From an uncultured Cryomorphaceae bacterium (GTDB lineage Bacteria; Bacteroidota; Bacteroidia; Flavobacteriales; Schleiferiaceae): DNA of 64,000 nt. The notes beneath the pieces were generated by a model that was given only the letters and a program-made list of their open reading frames with translations, searched no databases and was not told where the DNA came from. Of this stretch, positions 27,285 through 36,856 are shown in pieces. Numbering within the stretch: position 1 is the first letter of the stretch; every line of letters begins with the position of its first letter. The position numbers and the translations under genes are program-made. Location: positions 1 to 64,000 of the forward strand of contig CACMMX010000001.1 of the NCBI GenBank assembly GCA_902614915.1. The letters run 5' to 3'.

Positions 27285-28838
27285 TTAAATATCAATAAAC
27301 GAGGAAAGTTTTCCAAACTGTGCATTTAAGGATACCGTTTCATTTGTTATTGCTGTTAATTTACTCAAGGGGATACGTATCTGTTCCATGGTATCGCGAA
27401 ATCTTACCGTTACTGTGTTGTCTTCAAGGGTTTTGTGATCTACGGTTACGCATAATGGGGTTCCAGCCGCATCTTGTCGTCGGTAGCGTTTTCCGATAGC
27501 ATCCTTTTCGTCGTACTGAACTATATGATCCAATTTGAGTGATTCAGTGACTTCTCGCGCTTTTTCAGGCAGCCCATCTTTTTTAAGAAGTGGTAGGATC
27601 GCAACTTTATTCGGAGCTAAGAAAGCAGGGAGTTTCAATACTGTACGTTGACTTCCGTCTTCAAGAGTTTCATGCATAAGGCTCTTGGAAAGTACGGCAA
27701 GAAACATCCGGTCTAGACCTATAGAAGTTTCCACTACATAGGGAACATAATTTTCACCAAGCTCAGAATCAAAATATTGTAATTTCTTCCCGCTATATTC
27801 CTGGTGCTGCTTTAAATCAAAATCAGTTCGCGAATGAATACCTTCAAGCTCTTTAAATCCAAAAGGGAAGTTGAATTCGATATCTGTAGCCGAAGCGGCA
27901 TAATGTGCTAACTTTTTATGATCGTGGAAGCGGTAATTGCTTTCGTCAAAACCGAGGCTTTTATGCCATGCTAAACGCTTTTTTTTCCAGTTTTCGTACC
28001 ACTCCATCTCTGTGCCAGGGCGCACGAAAAATTGCATTTCCATTTGTTCAAACTCTCGCATACGGAAGATAAATTGGCGTGCTACGATTTCGTTTCTAAA
28101 AGCCTTTCCAATCTGAGCGATACCAAAAGGGATTTTCATTCTTCCTGTTTTTTGAACGTTGAGGTAGTTCAAGAAGATACCTTGCGCAGTTTCGGGACGA
28201 AGGTAAAGTGTAGATGCACCCTCGGCTACTGAACCCATCTGTGTGCCAAACATGAGATTGAACTGGCGTACATCTGTCCAATTCATTGAGCCACTTACCG
28301 GACATTTGATTTGTTCGTCTTCGATAAGTTCCTTGATGTCTGCAAGGTCTTCTGCGTCCATTGCTTTTACGAAACGATCTATGATAGCCTTCATTTTTTC
28401 CTGATAGCCTGCAACTCGACCATTCGTGGCTAAAAACTGTTCTCTATCAAAACTCTCACCAAAGCGCTTTGAAGCTTTTTTGACCTCTTTCTCAATCTTC
28501 TGTCGGATCTTCTCCACGTGATCTTCAATTAAGACATCTGCTCGATAGCGTTTCTTACTGTCTTTGTTATCAATTAGTGGATCATTAAAGGCATCTACAT
28601 GGCCGGATGCTTTCCAGGTGTTTGGGTGCATAAATATGGCAGAGTCAATGCCGACAATATTTTCGTGCATTTGAACCATTGCACCCCACCAATAGGCCTT
28701 AATATTGTTCTTGAGCAAAACCCCGTTTTGTCCGTAATCATAAACGGCGCTTAAGCCGTCATAGATTTCGCTGCTTTGAAAAATAAACCCATATTCTTTA
28801 GCATGGGAAATAACATTTTTGAATAAATCTGTGTCCAT
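27285..28838 (-). CDS. glyQS: glycyl-tRNA synthetase (single-chain, eukaryote-like type)
   Basis: Charges tRNA-Gly. It belongs to the class II alpha2 type, not the alpha2beta2 GlyQ/GlyS type. Motif 2 is around GKAFRNEIVARQFIFRMREFEQMEMQFF, motif 3 around TSIGLDRMFLAVL. The N-terminal catalytic segment is SSEIYDGLSAVYDYGQNGVLLKNN with the GYG-like start, and the C-terminus is an anticodon-binding domain (KVAILPLLKKDGLPEKAREV, ending FRDTMEQIRIPL). 517 aa is normal. It is 14 bases after the MarC gene on the same strand. Confidence 0.96.
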   Translation of the reverse strand: MDTDLFKNVISHAKEYGFIFQSSEIYDGLSAVYDYGQNGVLLKNNIKAYWWGAMVQMHENIVGIDSAIFMHPNTWKASGHVDAFNDPLIDNKDSKKRYRADVLIEDHVEKIRQKIEKEVKKASKRFGESFDREQFLATNGRVAGYQEKMKAIIDRFVKAMDAEDLADIKELIEDEQIKCPVSGSMNWTDVRQFNLMFGTQMGSVAEGASTLYLRPETAQGIFLNYLNVQKTGRMKIPFGIAQIGKAFRNEIVARQFIFRMREFEQMEMQFFVRPGTEMEWYENWKKKRLAWHKSLGFDESNYRFHDHKKLAHYAASATDIEFNFPFGFKELEGIHSRTDFDLKQHQEYSGKKLQYFDSELGENYVPYVVETSIGLDRMFLAVLSKSLMHETLEDGSQRTVLKLPAFLAPNKVAILPLLKKDGLPEKAREVTESLKLDHIVQYDEKDAIGKRYRRQDAAGTPLCVTVDHKTLEDNTVTVRFRDTMEQIRIPLSKLTAITNETVSLNAQFGKLSSFIDI

Positions 28839-28852
28839 TCTTAGTTAAAATC

Positions 28853-29443
28853 TTAAACCGGTTGTAAAAGAGGTATAAGGTTGGTGAAAAATAATTTTAC
28901 CGCAATTGCGAGCAAGATAATACCGAAAACTTTTCGCAGCACACTCAAACCGCCAGGTCCTAATATTTGTTCGAGTCGCTCTGTATTTTTTAAAACGATA
29001 TACACCACAATCATATTCAGCACAATTGCAATGATGATGTTTATCATAGCGAATTCTGCTTGTAATGAGACTAGTGAAGTCATGGTGCCTGCTCCTGCAA
29101 TTAAGGGGAATGCTATAGGTACGATGGAGGCTGTGCTTGCGCTCTCCTCTTTATAAAGTGTAATTCCAAGTATCATTTCGAGTGCTAAGAAAAAGATAAT
29201 AAAGCTCCCAGCGATTGCAAAACTTTGAACATCTACCCCTAATAGATTGAGAATGCTTTCACCTAGAAACAGGAAAACAATCATAATTACTCCTGCTACC
29301 ATAGTTGCTTTTTCGCTTTGAACATGGCCTACTTTCTTGCGAAGACCTACTATTATGGGGATGCTCCCCGGAATGTCAATAACAGCGAATAAAATTAAGA
29401 ATGCGCTGAGGGCATCATTGTAATTAAATCCCACGATACTCAT
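28853..29443 (-). CDS. MarC family integral membrane protein
   Basis: A six-helix inner-membrane protein of the MarC/UPF0056 family, function unknown despite the old multiple-antibiotic-resistance name. It shows the conserved first helix FLILFAVIDIPGSIPIIVGLRKK and the half-repeat SIVPIAFPLIAGAGTMTSLVSL, where the family has PLAIPLIAGPGAI. Length 196 aa is usual. It is upstream of glyQS with 14 bases between and divergent from the DUF3109 gene. Confidence 0.9.
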   Translation of the reverse strand: MSIVGFNYNDALSAFLILFAVIDIPGSIPIIVGLRKKVGHVQSEKATMVAGVIMIVFLFLGESILNLLGVDVQSFAIAGSFIIFFLALEMILGITLYKEESASTASIVPIAFPLIAGAGTMTSLVSLQAEFAMINIIIAIVLNMIVVYIVLKNTERLEQILGPGGLSVLRKVFGIILLAIAVKLFFTNLIPLLQPV

Positions 29444-29474
29444 TTTTTGGTAAAATTAGCGACATCAAAACAAA

Positions 29475-29501
29475 TTGTGCTTGTTCTGTTAGTTAGTTTT
29501 G
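29475..29501 (+). promoter_or_regulatory. predicted promoter of the DUF3109 gene (near-leaderless)
   Basis: TTG (29475-29477) is followed after 16 bases by TAGTTTTG (29494-29501), a TAnnTTTG match. The ATG is only four bases after the box, so transcription would begin at or within the start codon, implying a leaderless mRNA. Confidence 0.45.
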
Positions 29502-29505
29502 CCTA

Positions 29506-30096
29506 ATGATTGAAATCGATAATAAATTACTATCAACTGATCTGTTTGACAGAGAATTCGTTTGTAACCTTAGTGCTTGTAAAGGTGCTTGTTGCGTTGA
29601 AGGTAATGCTGGAGCACCAGTTGCCAATGATGAGGTTGACATATTAGACTCCATTTATTCCAAGGTAAAACCGTATTTAACTGAAAAGGGAATACGTGAA
29701 ATTGAGAAAGTAGGAACATCTGTAGACGGTATAGGAGAGAAGGAGACCCCAATTATTGATGGAAAGGAATGCGCATATGCCATTTTCGAAAAGGATGGTA
29801 CTACAAAATGTGGAATAGAGCAAGCATATAATGATGGAGAGGTGAATTGGAAGAAGCCCATATCCTGTCATTTATATCCTATTCGCATCACTAAATACGC
29901 ATCTTTTGATGCCCTCAACTATGATAAATGGAGCATATGTTCTTCAGGCTGCTCCTTGGGCGAAGAATTAAAAGTTCCGGTTTATAGATATCTTCGTGAA
30001 CCAATAATCCGAAAATATGGATTAGACTTTTACGAAAAAATTCAAATTGCCGCAGATTTGATGAAAAAAAATAACGAGAGTAATTCATCATTTTAA
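29506..30096 (+). CDS. DUF3109 family protein with cysteine cluster
   Basis: A soluble protein of the DUF3109 family, related to YkgJ-type cysteine-cluster proteins. The N-terminal CNLSACKGACCVEGNAGAPV and later KECAYAIFEKDGTTKCGIE, CHLYPIRI and CSSGCSLGEEL supply about nine cysteines likely to bind a metal or iron-sulfur cluster. 196 aa matches the family. Function is not known. It is divergent from marC and has a predicted near-leaderless promoter. Its last nine bases overlap the convergent ORF at 30088. Confidence 0.85.
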   Translation: MIEIDNKLLSTDLFDREFVCNLSACKGACCVEGNAGAPVANDEVDILDSIYSKVKPYLTEKGIREIEKVGTSVDGIGEKETPIIDGKECAYAIFEKDGTTKCGIEQAYNDGEVNWKKPISCHLYPIRITKYASFDALNYDKWSICSSGCSLGEELKVPVYRYLREPIIRKYGLDFYEKIQIAADLMKKNNESNSSF

Positions 30097-30297
30097 GTTC
30101 GGTGGTTTATTAAAAATCGCTCTCTCAATTGTAGCCTTCATTTCAGCTAAAAATATTTCAAATATCGTTGTTAATAACTGTGGGAAAAACCCAAATGTTG
30201 TGGCTTGGTATTGGCTGAAATCATAGCCATGTTTGTATAGGTCGTTTAAGCGGTAACACGCTGCAATGAATCTACTCCGCTGACTAACAGAAAACAT
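30088..30297 (-). CDS. small hypothetical protein
   Basis: A 69-aa ORF filling the space between the DUF3109 gene and nrdB. It has a Met start, balanced composition and amphipathic helices (RFIAACYRLNDLYKHGYDFSQY; FPQLLTTIFEIFLAEMKATIERAI) and no signal peptide. It overlaps the convergent DUF3109 gene by nine bases. I do not recognise a family. It could be real, because the region is otherwise non-coding for 260 bases and the protein looks folded, but no RBS or promoter decides it. Confidence 0.45.
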   Translation of the reverse strand: MFSVSQRSRFIAACYRLNDLYKHGYDFSQYQATTFGFFPQLLTTIFEIFLAEMKATIERAIFNKPPNLK

Positions 30298-30363
30298 AAT
30301 TAGCTGAAAAACAATACATTAATATAATTTAATGCAGGTTTTTAGCCCTTAATTTTTTGCAAT

Positions 30364-31344
30364 ATGCAACAAGAGCCAATTTTACAAGAGAATAAAAACA
30401 GGTTTGTTATTTTTCCAATTCAGCACAGTGATATTTGGGATTGGTATAAAAAGCAAGAAGCATCTTTTTGGACTGCAGAGGAGATTGATTTACATCAAGA
30501 TGTCGTGGATTGGAAAAAGCTCAATGATGATGAACGATATTTTCTCAAACATATCTTAGCATTCTTTGCCGCATCTGATGGAATTGTAAATGAAAATCTA
30601 GCAGAAAATTTTGTTAACGAAGTGCAATATTCCGAGGCAAAATTTTTCTATGGTTTTCAAATCATGATGGAAAACATACATAGTGAAATGTATTCTCTGC
30701 TCATAGACACCTTAGTTGATAACGATGTCGAAAAAGATGAATTGTTTAATGCTATTGAACGTTTTCCCGCAATAAAGAAAAAAGCGGATTGGGCATTACG
30801 CTGGATTGAGTCAGATTCTTTTGCTGAACGCTTAATTGCCTTTGCTGCAGTGGAAGGAATATTTTTCTCCGGAGCTTTTTGTAGTATTTTTTGGATGAAG
30901 AAACGCGGATTATTGCCAGGCTTAGCCACTTCAAATGAATTTATTTCTCGAGATGAAGGTCTCCATAGAGATTTTGCATGTCATTTACATAATCAGCATT
31001 TAGTCCAAAAAGTTCCTGTGGAGAGAATTACTCAAATTATAGTCGAGGCACTCAATATTGAACGAGAATTTATTACCGAATCATTACCTGTAAACCTAAT
31101 AGGAATGAATGCTAAGTTAATGTCAGAATACCTTGAGTTTGTAACAGATCACTTATTAGAAACATTGAATTGTCCCAAGGTATATGGTACTGCAAATCCT
31201 TTTGATTTTATGGATATGATTTCGCTTGAAGGGAAAACAAACTTTTTTGAAAAAAGAGTTTCAGAATATAAAAAAGCTGGAGTTGGGGAAAGCCAAGACG
31301 ACCACAATTTCGATCATGCCTTTGGAAACGAAGCAAGTTTCTAG
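30364..31344 (+). CDS. nrdB: ribonucleoside-diphosphate reductase subunit beta
   Basis: The radical-generating small subunit of class I ribonucleotide reductase. Iron ligands and radical Tyr can be followed: AASD (Asp), [11 protein letters not shown] (Glu, His and, four residues later, the Tyr), AAVEGIFF (Glu) and [15 protein letters not shown] (Glu, His). The C-terminal residues, which dock to NrdA, are [14 protein letters not shown]. Length 326 aa is typical of eukaryote-like/Bacteroidota R2. It precedes nrdA by 36 bases, so both are probably one operon. Confidence 0.97.
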   Translation: MQQEPILQENKNRFVIFPIQHSDIWDWYKKQEASFWTAEEIDLHQDVVDWKKLNDDERYFLKHILAFFAASDGIVNENLAENFVNEVQYSEAKFFYGFQIMMENIHSEMYSLLIDTLVDNDVEKDELFNAIERFPAIKKKADWALRWIESDSFAERLIAFAAVEGIFFSGAFCSIFWMKKRGLLPGLATSNEFISRDEGLHRDFACHLHNQHLVQKVPVERITQIIVEALNIEREFITESLPVNLIGMNAKLMSEYLEFVTDHLLETLNCPKVYGTANPFDFMDMISLEGKTNFFEKRVSEYKKAGVGESQDDHNFDHAFGNEASF

Positions 31345-31380
31345 CCAAAACAATATCTAAAACATAAGACCTTCAAAGCT

Positions 31381-33870
31381 ATGATGCGCGTACTTAAAAG
31401 AGACGGAAGAAAAGAGGCAGTAAAGTTTGATAAGATTACTGCACGCATAGAAAAATTATGCTATGGATTGAGCGAATATGTAGACCCAGTAGCTGTTGCT
31501 AAGCGCGTTGTTGACGGCGTTTATGATGGTGTAACAACTTCTGAACTTGATAATTTGGCCGCGGAGACTGCAGCTTCAATGACTATCAAGCATCCTGATT
31601 ACGCAAACTTAGCAGCCAGAATAGCAGTAAGTAATTTACATAAAAGCACTAAAAAAAGCTTTTCCGAAACGATACAGGATTTACACGAATATATAAACCC
31701 CGAAACGGGTAAAAGAGCTCCATTGATTGCAGATGATGTGTATGAAATCATTCAAGGTAATGCAGAGTATCTTGATTCTCAATTAATATATGATAGGGAT
31801 TTTTCATATGATTACTTCGGTTTTAAAACGTTGGAAAGATCCTATCTCCTACGAATGCACGGTAAAATAGTAGAGCGGCCTCAGCATATGTTGATGCGCG
31901 TGAGTATTGGTATTCACAAAGACGACTTGGAAGGCGCCTTGGAAACCTATGAGCTCATGAGTAAGAAATATATGACACATGCAACTCCAACGTTATTCAA
32001 TGCCGGTACACCCAAGCCTCAAATGAGTTCCTGCTTTCTTTTAACCATGCAGGAAGATAGTATAGATGGTATTTATGATACATTGAAACAAACAGCTAAG
32101 ATTTCACAAAGTGCCGGCGGAATAGGCCTAAGTATTCATAATGTGCGTGCGACAGGCTCGTACATTGGTGGTACTAACGGAACTTCAAATGGTATTGTTC
32201 CAATGCTTAGGGTGTATAATGATACTGCTCGCTATGTAGACCAAGGTGGTGGAAAACGAAAAGGGTCTTTTGCTATTTATGTTGAACCATGGCATGCTGA
32301 TATTTATGATTTCTTGGATTTGAAGAAGAACCATGGAAAAGAGGAAATGCGAGCAAGAGATCTTTTCTATGCAATGTGGATTCCTGACTTATTTATGGAG
32401 CGAGTTGAAAAGAATGAGGATTGGACTCTTATGTGTCCAAATGAATGCCCTGGCTTGTTTGATTTCCATGGACAAGAATTTGTAGACTTGTATGCAAAGT
32501 ATGAAAGTGAAGGTAAGGGTCGTCGTACCGTGAAAGCGCGCGATGTTTGGGCTAAGATTATGGAAAGCCAAATAGAAACAGGGACACCATATATGCTTTA
32601 TAAGGACGCAGCAAATTTGAAATCAAACCAGCAAAACTTAGGTACTATTCGTTCTTCGAACCTATGTACTGAAATTTTAGAATACACCTCAACCGATGAG
32701 GTTGCTGTTTGTAACCTTGCCTCAATAGCTCTTTCTATGTTTGTAGAAGATGGAGTATTCGATCATCAAAAATTATACGATGTAACTTATAAAGTAACTT
32801 ACAATTTAAATCAAGTAATTGACCGCAATTACTATCCAGTCGCAGAAGCACGTAATTCCAATATGCGTCATCGACCAGTGGGTTTGGGCGTTCAAGGTTT
32901 AGCAGATACTTTCATCAAACTGCGTGTGCCTTTTGATTCAGATGAAGCAAAGGTATTGAATAAAGAGATTTTTGAAACGATGTATTTTGCTGCTGTGTCT
33001 TCCTCAAAAGATCAAGCCATTAAGGATGGTACCTACGAATCCTATGAAGGTTCACCAATATCCAAAGGCCAATTTCAACATAACCTTTGGGGTGTTGAAG
33101 ATGATGAGTTAAGTGGACGATGGAACTGGCAAGAACTTCGGGAGGAAGTTAAGAAACACGGTGTAAGAAATAGCCTCTTAATGGCACCAATGCCAACAGC
33201 TTCGACGTCTCAGATATTAGGGAATAATGAGTGTTTTGAACCGTATACTTCAAATGTGTATACGCGTCGCGTATTATCTGGTGAATTTATTGTTGTGAAT
33301 AAGCATTTGCTTAACGATCTTATAGAGTTAGGTCTTTGGAATGATGATATGAAAAATGCATTGATGGCAACCAATGGTTCTGTACAAAATATTGATGGTG
33401 TTCCAGAAAATCTTAAGGCTATATATAAGACCGTTTGGGAAATATCAATGAGAGATATTCTCGATATGGCAGCTGACCGTGGGCTATTCATTGACCAGAG
33501 CCAAAGTTTGAATCTTTTTATGGAAAGTCCAAATATGGGTAAATTAACCTCTATGCACTTTTATGCGTGGAAAAAAGGGTTGAAAACCGGGATGTATTAC
33601 TTGAGATCTAAACCAGCATCTAGTGCAATCAAGTTTACAGTTAAGAAAAATGCGAAGACTGCTATGAGTCCGAGTGTGAGTGCTGGTGTTACCGGTGATA
33701 ATGTTCAGGTAGATTCTGCTACTACTCCTGCACCATCTCAAGTTGAGGTTGAAGCTAGAGTAAAACTTCAAAAAGAGGCCTTGGTAGAGGTGAGCGAAAA
33801 GTCAAACACTAAGAATAAAGTTGTCTGTTCTGTAGAGAATAATGAGGAATGTGCGTCATGTGGTTCGTAG
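31381..33870 (+). CDS. nrdA: ribonucleoside-diphosphate reductase subunit alpha
   Basis: The catalytic subunit of class Ia ribonucleotide reductase. The N-terminus ([21 protein letters not shown]) is an ATP-cone. Catalytic cysteines are in [15 protein letters not shown] and [11 protein letters not shown], and the radical-transfer tyrosines in [17 protein letters not shown] ~60-residue low-complexity linker leads to the flexible redox tail ending [16 protein letters not shown], whose cysteine pair should re-reduce the active site. 829 aa. The same tail motif recurs in a separate 40-aa protein encoded at 42614-42736. Confidence 0.97.
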   Translation: MMRVLKRDGRKEAVKFDKITARIEKLCYGLSEYVDPVAVAKRVVDGVYDGVTTSELDNLAAETAASMTIKHPDYANLAARIAVSNLHKSTKKSFSETIQDLHEYINPETGKRAPLIADDVYEIIQGNAEYLDSQLIYDRDFSYDYFGFKTLERSYLLRMHGKIVERPQHMLMRVSIGIHKDDLEGALETYELMSKKYMTHATPTLFNAGTPKPQMSSCFLLTMQEDSIDGIYDTLKQTAKISQSAGGIGLSIHNVRATGSYIGGTNGTSNGIVPMLRVYNDTARYVDQGGGKRKGSFAIYVEPWHADIYDFLDLKKNHGKEEMRARDLFYAMWIPDLFMERVEKNEDWTLMCPNECPGLFDFHGQEFVDLYAKYESEGKGRRTVKARDVWAKIMESQIETGTPYMLYKDAANLKSNQQNLGTIRSSNLCTEILEYTSTDEVAVCNLASIALSMFVEDGVFDHQKLYDVTYKVTYNLNQVIDRNYYPVAEARNSNMRHRPVGLGVQGLADTFIKLRVPFDSDEAKVLNKEIFETMYFAAVSSSKDQAIKDGTYESYEGSPISKGQFQHNLWGVEDDELSGRWNWQELREEVKKHGVRNSLLMAPMPTASTSQILGNNECFEPYTSNVYTRRVLSGEFIVVNKHLLNDLIELGLWNDDMKNALMATNGSVQNIDGVPENLKAIYKTVWEISMRDILDMAADRGLFIDQSQSLNLFMESPNMGKLTSMHFYAWKKGLKTGMYYLRSKPASSAIKFTVKKNAKTAMSPSVSAGVTGDNVQVDSATTPAPSQVEVEARVKLQKEALVEVSEKSNTKNKVVCSVENNEECASCGS

Positions 33871-34222
33871 TGAATAAATGAAAGTTCTTTATTACTCTCT
33901 TTAAATAGGTTTCATTGCATTAGCTTGACTCAGAGAGAGCTTCTTATTCAAAAAGTTAACGCTGACTTTATTTTTTGGCCAAAAAAATGTGTTTTTTGAA
34001 TCTAATCATTCACTACCTCTTTATTGAAATCTATTTGCTAATTCTTTAAAAATGAGGACTCTCTGGTTAAAATAAAATGCCTAGATCATTCTTTTAAATC
34101 CTGGTGCACTTACTTTATTCTTAAGTTATTATAGGATTGTTGCAGATTCGCCTTTTTTCGTTGTATAATCAAAGACTAACATTATAGTTTTTTAGACTTA
34201 AGCCAAGTATCTTTGGCATGGA
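33871..34222. other. 352-base intergenic region, no gene seen
   Basis: AT-rich gap between nrdA and the J-domain gene. No ORF above 20 codons was found on either strand. It holds a perfect 16-base palindrome TTTTTTGGCCAAAAAA (33971-33986) and several scattered CTCTCT/GAGAGA tracts, but no clear hairpin terminator for nrdA. The promoter of the next gene lies at its right end. Confidence 0.7.
34208..34215 (+). promoter_or_regulatory. predicted -7 box of the J-domain gene (near-leaderless)
   Basis: TATCTTTG is an exact TAnnTTTG match seven bases before the ATG at 34223, so the transcript should begin within a couple of bases of the start codon. No TTTG is seen at the -33 distance. Confidence 0.4.
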
Positions 34223-34978
34223 ATGAAAAGACTGTTTCAGATTTTTGGTGGAGGCCTTGGATGGTCTTTAGGAGGGCCTATAGGGGCAATCCTCGGGGTT
34301 GCTCTTGCCAACAGCCTCCATGACCGTATGGAGGGTAATAATTCGAGTCGTCTCAGGTCTTCATTCTCTTCGAGTAAGAGTACTTCATCAGCTCCAAGCG
34401 ATTTCCATTTAGCCCTATTAGTTCTTGCAGCACGCGTGATTAAAGCAGACGGAAAGGTAGCTCAACAAGAATTGGATTTCGTTCGAGCACAGTTCGTAAG
34501 TATGTTTGGACGGGAACGTGCCAATGAAAGTTTTCAAATTTTCAGGAAAATAGTTGATCAAAATATACCGCTCACGAAGGTGTGTAATCAAATAAATGGT
34601 TTCACCAATCACAGCACAAGATTACAGCTACTTCATTTTCTGTTCAAGCTAGGTTTAGCAGATGGGCACCTTCATCAAAATGAGATAGAGGAGATTAGAC
34701 GTATCGCTCGAAACTTAAGAATTAGTTCTTACGATTTTGAATCTATAAGAGCAATGTTTGCAAAAGAGACAGACGAGGATTGGGCATTTAAAGTCCTAGA
34801 AGTAAGCCAAAAGGCATCGGAAAGCGAAGTCAAAAAGGCATATCGAAAGATGGCATTAAAATATCATCCTGATCGCACCATTGATGTAGGTCCAGAAGCA
34901 CAGGAGTCTGCTAAAGAGACGTTTTTGAATGTGCAAAAGGCATATGAACACATCCAAATTATAAAGGGCTGGAGCTAA
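34223..34978 (+). CDS. TerB-like / DnaJ domain co-chaperone (DjlA-type)
   Basis: A J-domain protein of DjlA-like architecture. The N-terminus FGGGLGWSLGGPIGAILGVALANSL is glycine-rich and hydrophobic, as in DjlA, and may contact the membrane. Residues about 60-180 are a TerB-like helical domain (LALLVLAARVIKADGKVAQQELDFV). The C-terminal J domain has AYRKMALKYHPDRTID with the essential HPD. 251 aa. It should stimulate a DnaK ATPase. The stop overlaps the ATG of the polyprenyl synthase gene (TAATG). Confidence 0.88.
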   Translation: MKRLFQIFGGGLGWSLGGPIGAILGVALANSLHDRMEGNNSSRLRSSFSSSKSTSSAPSDFHLALLVLAARVIKADGKVAQQELDFVRAQFVSMFGRERANESFQIFRKIVDQNIPLTKVCNQINGFTNHSTRLQLLHFLFKLGLADGHLHQNEIEEIRRIARNLRISSYDFESIRAMFAKETDEDWAFKVLEVSQKASESEVKKAYRKMALKYHPDRTIDVGPEAQESAKETFLNVQKAYEHIQIIKGWS

Positions 34979-35952
34979 TGGCTAAACTTGCTGATATTAA
35001 GGCGCCAATTGCGCAGGAAATGAAGGAGTTTGACAAAAGATTTAAGTCAAACCTTCGTTCAAATACTCCTGTTGTTGACCGTATTATGAATTATATGGTT
35101 AGGAGAAAGGGAAAGCAGTTGCGACCTATACTAGTTTTTCTAACTGCAAAAATGTTAGGTAACATACAAGATCGTACTTATATCGGGGCCTCTTTAATTG
35201 AATTAATGCACACCGCTACACTCGTTCATGATGATGTTGTTGATGATGCCGATATGCGCAGGGGCTTTTTCTCTATCAATGCACTTTGGAAAAATAAAGT
35301 TGCTGTATTAATAGGGGATTACCTATTATCTCAGGTGCTTCTTCTTGCGGTTGATCGAAAAGAATATGAGCTTCTTGAAACAGTAAGTACCGCTGTAAAG
35401 AGTATGAGTGAAGGCGAACTATTGCAAATAGAGAAGGCTCGTAAATTGGATATTACAGAAGATGTCTATTACCAAGTTATCAAGCAAAAAACAGCAGTAC
35501 TCATGGAAACTTGTTGCGTTGTTGGTGCGCAAAGTGCTAACGCTACTGAAGAGGTTCAGGGAAAAATGCAAAGGTTTGGAAGGGAGTTGGGCTTAGCTTT
35601 TCAAATTAAAGATGATTTATTCGATTTCGAAAAGGTAAACCTGACGGGTAAACCCTCCGGTATCGATATCAAGGAACAAAAGATGACCTTGCCTTTAATC
35701 AATGCGCTTCAAAATACAACACCGACAAAAAGAAAGAAGATAATTAGAATAATAAAGAAATACCATAACAGACCAAAGAAAGTAGCAGAAGTGGTAGACT
35801 TTGTTCGTAATTCGGGAGGTTTAGATTATGCTAGAGAGAAGATGGAAAATCATTTAAGGAATGCTTCGGAAATTCTTTCTGATTTTCCTTCGAGTAAGGA
35901 GCGCGATGCACTTAATAAAGTCATTGCTTATACTGGTGCGAGAAAAAAGTAA
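34978..35952 (+). CDS. all-trans polyprenyl diphosphate synthase
   Basis: Elongates isoprenyl diphosphates to the side chain of menaquinone or related quinones. The first Asp-rich motif is LVHDDVVDDADMRRG and the second is FQIKDDLFDFE; GKQLRPILVFL and KTAVLMETCC are further family signatures. 324 aa. The residue pattern fits a medium/long-chain synthase of the IspB/HepT group rather than farnesyl synthase (IspA), but chain length cannot be fixed by reading. It overlaps the J-domain gene by one base and precedes an MscS gene by 18 bases. Confidence 0.92.
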   Translation: MAKLADIKAPIAQEMKEFDKRFKSNLRSNTPVVDRIMNYMVRRKGKQLRPILVFLTAKMLGNIQDRTYIGASLIELMHTATLVHDDVVDDADMRRGFFSINALWKNKVAVLIGDYLLSQVLLLAVDRKEYELLETVSTAVKSMSEGELLQIEKARKLDITEDVYYQVIKQKTAVLMETCCVVGAQSANATEEVQGKMQRFGRELGLAFQIKDDLFDFEKVNLTGKPSGIDIKEQKMTLPLINALQNTTPTKRKKIIRIIKKYHNRPKKVAEVVDFVRNSGGLDYAREKMENHLRNASEILSDFPSSKERDALNKVIAYTGARKK

Positions 35953-35970
35953 ACTGTAAACTGAATATGT

Positions 35971-36786
35971 ATGGAAGATATTTTAGGAGTTTCTATTGAG
36001 ACCATCACTAATAATGTCTTGTCTTGGGCTAAACAGATGGTAGTGGCTCTTTTTATTCTATGGATTGGAATGAGATCAGTCAAGTTTATGATTCGTGGGT
36101 TCAATAAGGCAATGACTTTACGGAATTTAGATTCTAGTCTTACCACCTTTTTGGAGTCGTTATTAAAGATTGTATTACAAGCATTCGTATTAATTGCAGC
36201 TATTAATCAATTGGGTGTTGCGACAACCAGTATTATCGCTGTTCTCGGCGCTGCTGGTTTGGCAGTCGGTATGGCTTTAAGCGGTACTTTACAAAATTTT
36301 GCTGGAGGAGCTATGATTTTGATGTTTAAACCATTTAAAGTGGGTGATTTCATTGAGGCGCAAGGCTACGCCGGGAGTGTGAAGAGCATTCAAATTTTCG
36401 TAACTACTTTGACCACACCAGATAATAAAGTCATTATTCTTCCGAACGGTCCTTTGAGCAATGGGTCGTTAATTAATTACAGTACTCAAGAATTTAGAAG
36501 ATTAGATTGGACCTTTGGAATAGGATACGACGCTGATCTTGATACGGCAAAGGCAATCATTAGAGAGTTGCTAGAATCTGACGAACGCGTGCTTCAGGAG
36601 AAACCAATTTTGGTAGAACTAGCCACTATGGCCGATTCATCCTTAAATATTATTACTAAGGCTTGGGTCAAGGCTGAAGACTACTGGTCTGTAAATTATT
36701 CAATAAACGAAAATGTATATAAGACATTTAATACGAAAGGAATTTCTATTCCATATCCACAAATAGATGTACATTTACACAAATAA
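35971..36786 (+). CDS. small-conductance mechanosensitive channel (MscS family)
   Basis: An inner-membrane tension-gated channel that protects against hypo-osmotic shock. Three N-terminal membrane helices end in the pore helix GAAGLAVGMALSGTLQNFAGG, with the Gly/Ala pattern of MscS TM3. Then follow FKVGDFIEAQGYAGSVKSIQIFVTTLTTPDNKVIILPNGPLSN, the beta domain, and a C-terminal alpha/beta domain. 271 aa, close to E. coli MscS (286). The last gene of the operon before a terminator. Confidence 0.94.
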   Translation: MEDILGVSIETITNNVLSWAKQMVVALFILWIGMRSVKFMIRGFNKAMTLRNLDSSLTTFLESLLKIVLQAFVLIAAINQLGVATTSIIAVLGAAGLAVGMALSGTLQNFAGGAMILMFKPFKVGDFIEAQGYAGSVKSIQIFVTTLTTPDNKVIILPNGPLSNGSLINYSTQEFRRLDWTFGIGYDADLDTAKAIIRELLESDERVLQEKPILVELATMADSSLNIITKAWVKAEDYWSVNYSINENVYKTFNTKGISIPYPQIDVHLHK

Positions 36787-36805
36787 TAAAACGAAACTCA
36801 GCTTG

Positions 36806-36833
36806 CACAGCCATCCCTAGGGATGGCTTTTTG
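36806..36833 (+). terminator. terminator after mscS
   Basis: AGCCATCCC pairs with GGGATGGCT, two-base apex, followed by five Ts. It stands 20 bases after the MscS stop and before dnaG. Confidence 0.8.
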
Positions 36834-36856
36834 ATTAGAAAACATATCTTGCACGT

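Noticed and set aside
30298-30363. NrdR box upstream of nrdB
   Set aside because: The gap has AT-rich half-palindromes (ACAATACATTAAT) but no pair resembling ACACWATATATWGTGT.
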